DNA from: an uncultured Pseudomonadota bacterium
GTDB lineage: Bacteria; Pseudomonadota; Gammaproteobacteria; Burkholderiales; Eutrophovitaceae
NCBI GenBank assembly: GCA_937983055.1
Contig: CALJLA010000186.1
Coordinates: forward strand, 1 to 30,341
DNA: 30,341 bases
Direction of reading: 5' to 3'
Shown here: one piece after another, positions 26,399 to 30,341 of the stretch
Numbering within the stretch: the first letter of the stretch is position 1
Layout: every line of letters begins with the position of its first letter
The notes under the pieces: model-generated
Databases searched by the model: none
The model's input: the letters and a program-made list of their open reading frames with translations, nothing else
What the model was told of the DNA's origin: nothing
Translations under genes and position numbers: made by a program

Positions 26399-27388
26399 TC
26401 ACTCCGCGCTCAGCACGTACACGCCGAACCACGCCTGAGGGTCGCTGAACAGGCGGCGCGTGCCGAAGCCGGCGTCCGCCGCCATCCGGTCGAAATCCTC
26501 GGGACGGTACTTGTACGAACTCTCGGTGTGGATCGATTCGCCCGGCCGAAAAACGATCTGCTCGCCGGCCAGCTGCACGCGCTGTGCCACCGCGCTCACC
26601 AGGTGCATTTCCACCCGCCCAAGGGCCTCGTTGTAAAAGGCATGGTGGCGGAAACGCCGTTCGTCGAAGTTCGCGCCCAGCTCGCGATTGAGTCGCGTCA
26701 GCAGGTTGAGATTGAAGGCGCGCGTAAACCCCTGCGGGTCATTGTAGGCAAGATCCAGCACCGCCTTCGACTTGCGGAAATCCACGCCGACAATCGCGGC
26801 ACCCCGGGCACCGACCAGCGCGCGCAGGCGCTGCAGGAAGGCGGCCGCCTCCGCCGGCTCGAGATTGCCGATGGTCGAACCCGGAAAGAAAGCGACCCAG
26901 CGGTTCTGCGCCGGCACCAGGGCCGGCAGCATGTCGGTCGCGGCGAAATCGCCGCACACCGCCACCACCTGCACCCACGGGTATTCTCCCGCCAGCGCCG
27001 ACCCGGCGCGCATCAGTTCTGCCTCGGAGATGTCGATGCCGATATACATCGCCGGGTGCAGCGCATCCAGCAGCAGCCGCACCTTCGACATGTCGCCGGG
27101 ACCGAACTCGATGACGGCGCTGTCCCGGCCCACTGCCTGCGCGATCGATTCCGCATGCGCGATGAAGATCGCGCGTTCGGTGCGCGTGGGGTAATACGCT
27201 TCGGTGGCGCAAATCGAGTTGAACAAAGCGCTGCCGCGCGCGTCATACAGAAGCTTCGCGGGCAGCGTCTTCTGCGCCGCGCTGAGGCCGGCCAGCACTT
27301 CTTCACGGTCGATACCGCCGCCGTGCCCGTGCAAGACGAAGCGGAAGTTGCGAAGCTCATGCCCGAGGGATCGATCTGCCATCCGCAT
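26399..27388 (-). CDS. egtD: L-histidine N-alpha-methyltransferase EgtD
   Basis: A 329-residue SAM-dependent enzyme that trimethylates histidine to hercynine, the first step of ergothioneine synthesis. Diagnostic segments: LPAKLLYDARGSALFNSICATEAYYPTRTE, the SAM site VIEFGPGDMSKVRLLLDAL, GIDISEAEL, FFPGSTIGNLEPAEA, and ESSYKYRPEDF near the C-terminus. The start at 27388 (ATG) has AGGAG 8 bases upstream; an ATG two codons on is less likely. It is divergent from egtB across 177 bases, so the pathway genes share one control region. The methylation yields three SAH per product, which links it to ahcY and metK. Confidence 0.95.
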   Translation of the reverse strand: MRMADRSLGHELRNFRFVLHGHGGGIDREEVLAGLSAAQKTLPAKLLYDARGSALFNSICATEAYYPTRTERAIFIAHAESIAQAVGRDSAVIEFGPGDMSKVRLLLDALHPAMYIGIDISEAELMRAGSALAGEYPWVQVVAVCGDFAATDMLPALVPAQNRWVAFFPGSTIGNLEPAEAAAFLQRLRALVGARGAAIVGVDFRKSKAVLDLAYNDPQGFTRAFNLNLLTRLNRELGANFDERRFRHHAFYNEALGRVEMHLVSAVAQRVQLAGEQIVFRPGESIHTESSYKYRPEDFDRMAADAGFGTRRLFSDPQAWFGVYVLSAE

Positions 27389-27507
27389 TTGTTGTTCTCC
27401 TGATGTCGGGTTTGCTGCACCCTACCCTGAAATGATGACCGTGGAAACCGCCCGGGGTTTTCGGTCAAATGTAACAAAACAGGCAAGGACGTCGCGCCCG
27501 GGTGCGT

Positions 27508-27537
27508 TTGTCGGTCGACGGGCCCGGGCCTTACACT
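27508..27537 (+). promoter_or_regulatory. Probable promoter of egtB
   Basis: TTGTCG (27508-27513) and TACACT (27532-27537) are separated by 18 bases and lie 28 bases before the egtB ATG. The spacing and -10 resemble the pair proposed for the metal-uptake cluster. The opposite-strand promoter for egtD is not clear. Confidence 0.5.
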
Positions 27538-27565
27538 TTTGCCATCGCAGAGAGGAAAGCCGATC

Positions 27566-28831
27566 ATGAATACGCTGGCATCGCCCGCGGCGGCGACGCG
27601 GGTTCCCGCGCTGCAGACACAGGTCATGCAGGTGCGCGCGCAGACGCTGGCGCTGATCGAGCCGTTGACGCCGGAAGACTGCGTGGTGCAAAGCGCGCCT
27701 GAAACGAGTCCCGCCAAGTGGCATCTTGCGCACACCACCTGGTTCTTCGAGACGTTCATCCTGCTGCCTTACGCCTCCGGCTACACTGCTTTCGACGCGC
27801 AGTTCGCCTATCTCTTCAACTCGTATTACGAGTCGGTGGGTGCGTTCCATCCGCGCCGCGACCGCGGACTGCTCACCCGGCCGACGCTCGACACCGTGCG
27901 CCGCTATCGCGCGCATGTCGATGCCGCCCTGGCGAAGCTGCTCGCCGATCCGCCGCCTTCCCATGCGGACGACATCGCGCTGCGCGCGCGGCTCGGACTG
28001 CATCACGAACAGCAGCACCAGGAACTGCTGCTCACCGATATCAAGCACCTGTTCTGGTGCAATCCGCAGCGGCCCGTCTACCGGGCATCGCCGGCGGAGG
28101 CGCGAAAACCGGCGCACACGCTTGGCTGGCTGTCGGTCGACGGCGGGCTATGCGAGATCGGCCACGACGGCAGCGGGTTTGCCTTCGACAACGAATCACC
28201 GCGCCACCCCGTGCATCTCGAACCGTTTCGCATCGCCTCCCGGCCGGTTACCAAGGCCGATTACATCGCCTTCATCGAGGACGGCGGCTACCGGCAGGCG
28301 ACGCTGTGGCTGTCCGACGGCTGGCAGACGGTCAACGAACTGGGCTGGCAGGCACCGCTGTACTGGGAGCTGCGCGATGGCGAGTGGTGGCAGATGACGC
28401 TGTCGGGGATGCGTCCGGTAGAGCCGGCCGAGCCGGTGTGTCATGTCAGCTACTACGAAGCCGACGCCTTTGCCCGCTGGGCCGGCAAGCGGCTGCCGAC
28501 AGAAGCGGAATGGGAAGTCTGCGCCGCCACGCGGTCGCAGGAGGGCAATTTCATGGAAAGCGGCCGCCTGCACCCGCGCCCCTGCGCCGGCGACAGCGCA
28601 TTCTTCGGCGATGTCTGGGAATGGACCGCCAGCGCCTATTTGCCCTACCCGGGGTTTCGCGCCAGCGGCGGCGCGCTGGGCGAATACAACGGCAAGTTCA
28701 TGGTGAACCAGATGGTGCTGCGCGGCGGCTCCTGCGTCACGCCACGCTCGCACATCCGGGCCAGCTACCGAAATTTCTTCTACGCCCGGGACCGGTGGCA
28801 GTTCAAGGGCTTGCGCCTGGCAGACGGCTGA
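27566..28831 (+). CDS. egtB: Ergothioneine biosynthesis protein EgtB (iron-dependent sulfoxide synthase)
   Basis: A 421-residue non-haem iron enzyme that joins hercynine with a thiol substrate (cysteine or gamma-glutamylcysteine) using O2. The N-terminal DinB-like domain supplies the iron ligands His56 (WHLAHTTWFF), His147 and His151 (LHHEQQHQE). The C-terminal FGE-sulfatase/lectin-like domain starts at about residue 195 (CEIGHDG) and carries CHVSYYEADAFARWAGKRLPTEAEWE, FGDVWEWTASAY and LRGGSCVTPRSHIRASYRNFF. AGAGGAAAG gives the ribosome site. No egtC or egtE homologue is beside it, so the C-S lyase and any amidohydrolase step are encoded elsewhere. Confidence 0.95.
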   Translation: MNTLASPAAATRVPALQTQVMQVRAQTLALIEPLTPEDCVVQSAPETSPAKWHLAHTTWFFETFILLPYASGYTAFDAQFAYLFNSYYESVGAFHPRRDRGLLTRPTLDTVRRYRAHVDAALAKLLADPPPSHADDIALRARLGLHHEQQHQELLLTDIKHLFWCNPQRPVYRASPAEARKPAHTLGWLSVDGGLCEIGHDGSGFAFDNESPRHPVHLEPFRIASRPVTKADYIAFIEDGGYRQATLWLSDGWQTVNELGWQAPLYWELRDGEWWQMTLSGMRPVEPAEPVCHVSYYEADAFARWAGKRLPTEAEWEVCAATRSQEGNFMESGRLHPRPCAGDSAFFGDVWEWTASAYLPYPGFRASGGALGEYNGKFMVNQMVLRGGSCVTPRSHIRASYRNFFYARDRWQFKGLRLADG

Positions 28832-29059
28832 GGGCAGCACGCGCGTCACAGCAGCCGGCGCATGGACCGGGGAGGCGGGCGAACTTTGCGTGCACGCGCT
28901 TGACCAAGCCTTCTGTCGCAACCCGACAGGCCGGTGCCCGGCGCGCAGCCATGCATCCGGCATGAACTCACGGCGGACGGAGCGGGGAGGACCGCCTTGC
29001 AAGCACATGACCGCTCCCGAATTTGCCACTCAACATCGCAAAGACAAGGAGACTCATCA

Positions 29060-29539
29060 ATGAAAAAGACACTGATTTGCGCAACCCTGGCGTCGCTGTT
29101 TGCCGCCGGCGCGGTGGCCGCGGCAGAGATGCGGCCGATCCTGACCATGGAGATGGCGCAGAAGATGTCCGCGGCATGCGTGGACAAGGCGCGGGCGGAA
29201 GGCTGGCGCATGAACATCGCCATTCTCGATGGCGGCGGCAACCTGAAGCACTTCGTGCGCATGGACGACGCCTTCCTCAAGAGCATCGACATCGCGATGA
29301 TCAAGGCCGAAACGTCGGCTGGTTTCCCGTTCTCGACCAAGCAGGTCGAGGAAATCGTCAAGACGCGCGTGCCCGGGCTGGCGTTCATTCCCGGTATCGC
29401 GACCTTCGAGGGTGGTCTGCCGATCAAGACCGCCTCCGGTCACCACATCGGCTCGATCGGCGTTTCCGGCGCCACCGCCCAGCAGGACGGCGTCTGCGCA
29501 CAGGCGGCGATCGACGCGATCGCAGACGACCTGAAGTAA
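29060..29539 (+). CDS. Exported GlcG/HbpS-family (haem-binding-like) protein
   Basis: The product has 159 residues. A signal peptide covers about 1-23 (AGAVAAAEM at its end). The GlcG/HbpS fold (formerly DUF336) follows, with AACVDKARAEGWRMNIAILDGGGNLKHFVRMD, DIAMIKAETSAGFPFSTKQ, FEGGLPIKTASGHHIGSIGVSGAT and the C-terminal QQDGVCAQAAIDAI. Relatives bind haem or act in oxidative stress sensing, but the family is diverse and no haem ligand can be assigned. AAGGAG lies 8 bases before the ATG at 29060. The 228-base gap to egtB holds no recognised gene. A terminator follows, so it is a single-gene unit. Confidence 0.88.
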   Translation: MKKTLICATLASLFAAGAVAAAEMRPILTMEMAQKMSAACVDKARAEGWRMNIAILDGGGNLKHFVRMDDAFLKSIDIAMIKAETSAGFPFSTKQVEEIVKTRVPGLAFIPGIATFEGGLPIKTASGHHIGSIGVSGATAQQDGVCAQAAIDAIADDLK

Positions 29540-29562
29540 CACCCGCAGCCTGAATCTGTGCC

Positions 29563-29596
29563 GCCCGGCGACCGCCATGGCGCCGGGCGTTTTTGT
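29563..29596 (+). terminator. Rho-independent terminator after the GlcG/HbpS-like gene
   Basis: GCCCGGCG (29563-29570) pairs with CGCCGGGC (29581-29588) around a 10-base loop, then GTTTTTGT. It begins 23 bases after the stop codon. Confidence 0.85.
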
Positions 29597-29661
29597 CAGC
29601 GTCAGGCAACGGCAGTCCCGACCGGACGCGACGCCCAGCTCGCGCGGTTAACCCCACCACA

Positions 29662-30341
29662 GTGCCTCGCTCGCCACTCCATCTCTTTCTGCTGATCGCA
29701 GCGGTCGGCATTCTCGCCGTCCTCGTGCAGTTCGAGGTGCTGCAGATTGCATTTGGAAAGCTCGGCCTGTCGGCGGAATCGGCCTATTTGCTGCTGGTCG
29801 TCACGCTCGCCGGCAGCCTGCTGAACATGCCGCTGTTCACCATCGCATCCAATTTCAGCGGCGAGACCCCGGTGCCGCCGCAGCTGCGCGCCTGGCTTCA
29901 GCCGCGGCGCATCGGCACGCCGGGCAAGACCCTGATCGCGGTGAACGTGGGCGGCTGCGTGGTGCCCACCGCGTTTTCGCTGTACCTGTTCAGCCTGCAT
30001 CCGGTACCGTTCGGCGCCGCCGTGATCTGCGTCGCTGCGGTCTCGGCAGTGGCATTTGCGGCCAGCCGGCCGATAGCCGGCGTCGGCATCGGCATTCCGA
30101 TCCTGATCGCGCCGCTGGCCGCGGCGCTGATCGCCTACGCCCTCGGCGACGAGCAGGCGCGGGCACCGCTCGCCTACATCGGCGGCACGCTTGGCGTGCT
30201 GATCGGCGCCGATCTGCTGCGGCTGAAAGACATCCGTAAGCTCGGTGCGCCGATCGCGTCGATCGGCGGCGCCGGTTCCTTCGACGGCATTTTTCTCAGC
30301 GGCATGATTCGCTATCTGTTTGAGCCGCTGGCGATGGCGGC
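29662..30341 (+). CDS. DUF1614 membrane protein, 3' end beyond the window
   Basis: The frame is open from GTG at 29662 to the window edge (226 codons so far). It encodes a very hydrophobic protein with about six membrane segments (HLFLLIAAVGILAVLV, AYLLLVVTLAGSLLNMPLF, LIAVNVGGCVVPTAFSLYL, AVICVAAVSAVAFAA, ILIAPLAAALIAYAL, AYIGGTLGVLIGADL). The ending seen, APIASIGGAGSFDGIFLSGMI, is characteristic of DUF1614, a family of unknown role. Family members are about this long, so only a few residues should be missing. The start is uncertain: GTG at 29662 precedes the first membrane segment, but no good ribosome site is seen. Confidence 0.85.
   Translation, partial: MPRSPLHLFLLIAAVGILAVLVQFEVLQIAFGKLGLSAESAYLLLVVTLAGSLLNMPLFTIASNFSGETPVPPQLRAWLQPRRIGTPGKTLIAVNVGGCVVPTAFSLYLFSLHPVPFGAAVICVAAVSAVAFAASRPIAGVGIGIPILIAPLAAALIAYALGDEQARAPLAYIGGTLGVLIGADLLRLKDIRKLGAPIASIGGAGSFDGIFLSGMIRYLFEPLAMA

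Noticed and set aside
23971..26448. 825-codon plus-strand frame overlapping glgP
   Set aside because: It is the +2 shadow of glgP: Arg/Pro/Gly-rich, no conserved motif, and glgP shows full family similarity in its own frame.

Overview
The window is GC-rich and densely coded, and it looks chromosomal. It most resembles a betaproteobacterium (Rhodocyclales, Nitrosomonadales or Burkholderiales-like). Reasons: the run metK / two LpxL-type acyltransferases / dapF / DUF484 / xerC / hslV-hslU, a SAH riboswitch in front of ahcY, and proteobacterial lipid A-type acyltransferases. This is inferred from gene content; no rRNA or tRNA gene was seen. There is no phage, integrase array or CRISPR.

Layout. 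Positions 39-4101 (minus) carry a GAF-PAS sensor that stops inside its PAS domain, then an overlapping three-gene operon: CHASE2 adenylate/guanylate cyclase, SH3 protein and M48 lipoprotein protease. Positions 4165-4399 hold a palindromic intergenic repeat. Positions 4421-8437 (minus) form a methyl-cycle operon: promoter, SAH riboswitch, ahcY, a GNAT acetyltransferase, a nitrilase-family hydrolase and metF. metK (minus) lies just upstream with its own terminator. Positions 9771-17063 (plus) run lpxL-like, lpxL-like, CoA-binding protein, GNAT, dapF, DUF484, xerC, rlmI-like and histidine phosphatase, with two further palindromic repeats in the gaps. A Tat-exported FecR-domain protein (minus) converges on the phosphatase with overlapping stop codons.

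Positions 17848-21343 (plus) are a metal-uptake cluster: a small Cys-containing exported protein, a porin-like barrel with a His-rich segment, a ZnuA-type binding protein and a ZnuB-type permease. No ATPase is present. Next come hslV and hslU (ATP-dependent protease). They are separated by a 136 bp near-perfect tandem duplication that copies the hslU leader and its first 14-15 codons. glgP follows (glucan phosphorylase), then divergent egtD and egtB (ergothioneine synthesis), a GlcG/HbpS-like secreted protein, and the start of a DUF1614 membrane protein cut by the window edge.

How the genes connect: metK makes SAM, ahcY clears SAH and metF supplies methyl-THF. EgtD and the RlmI-like enzyme use SAM and release SAH. 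The most unusual items are the SAH-riboswitch operon carrying a GNAT and nitrilase pair as separate overlapping genes, the hslU-leader duplication, the ATPase-less metal-uptake operon, and the in-frame stop in the PAS gene.
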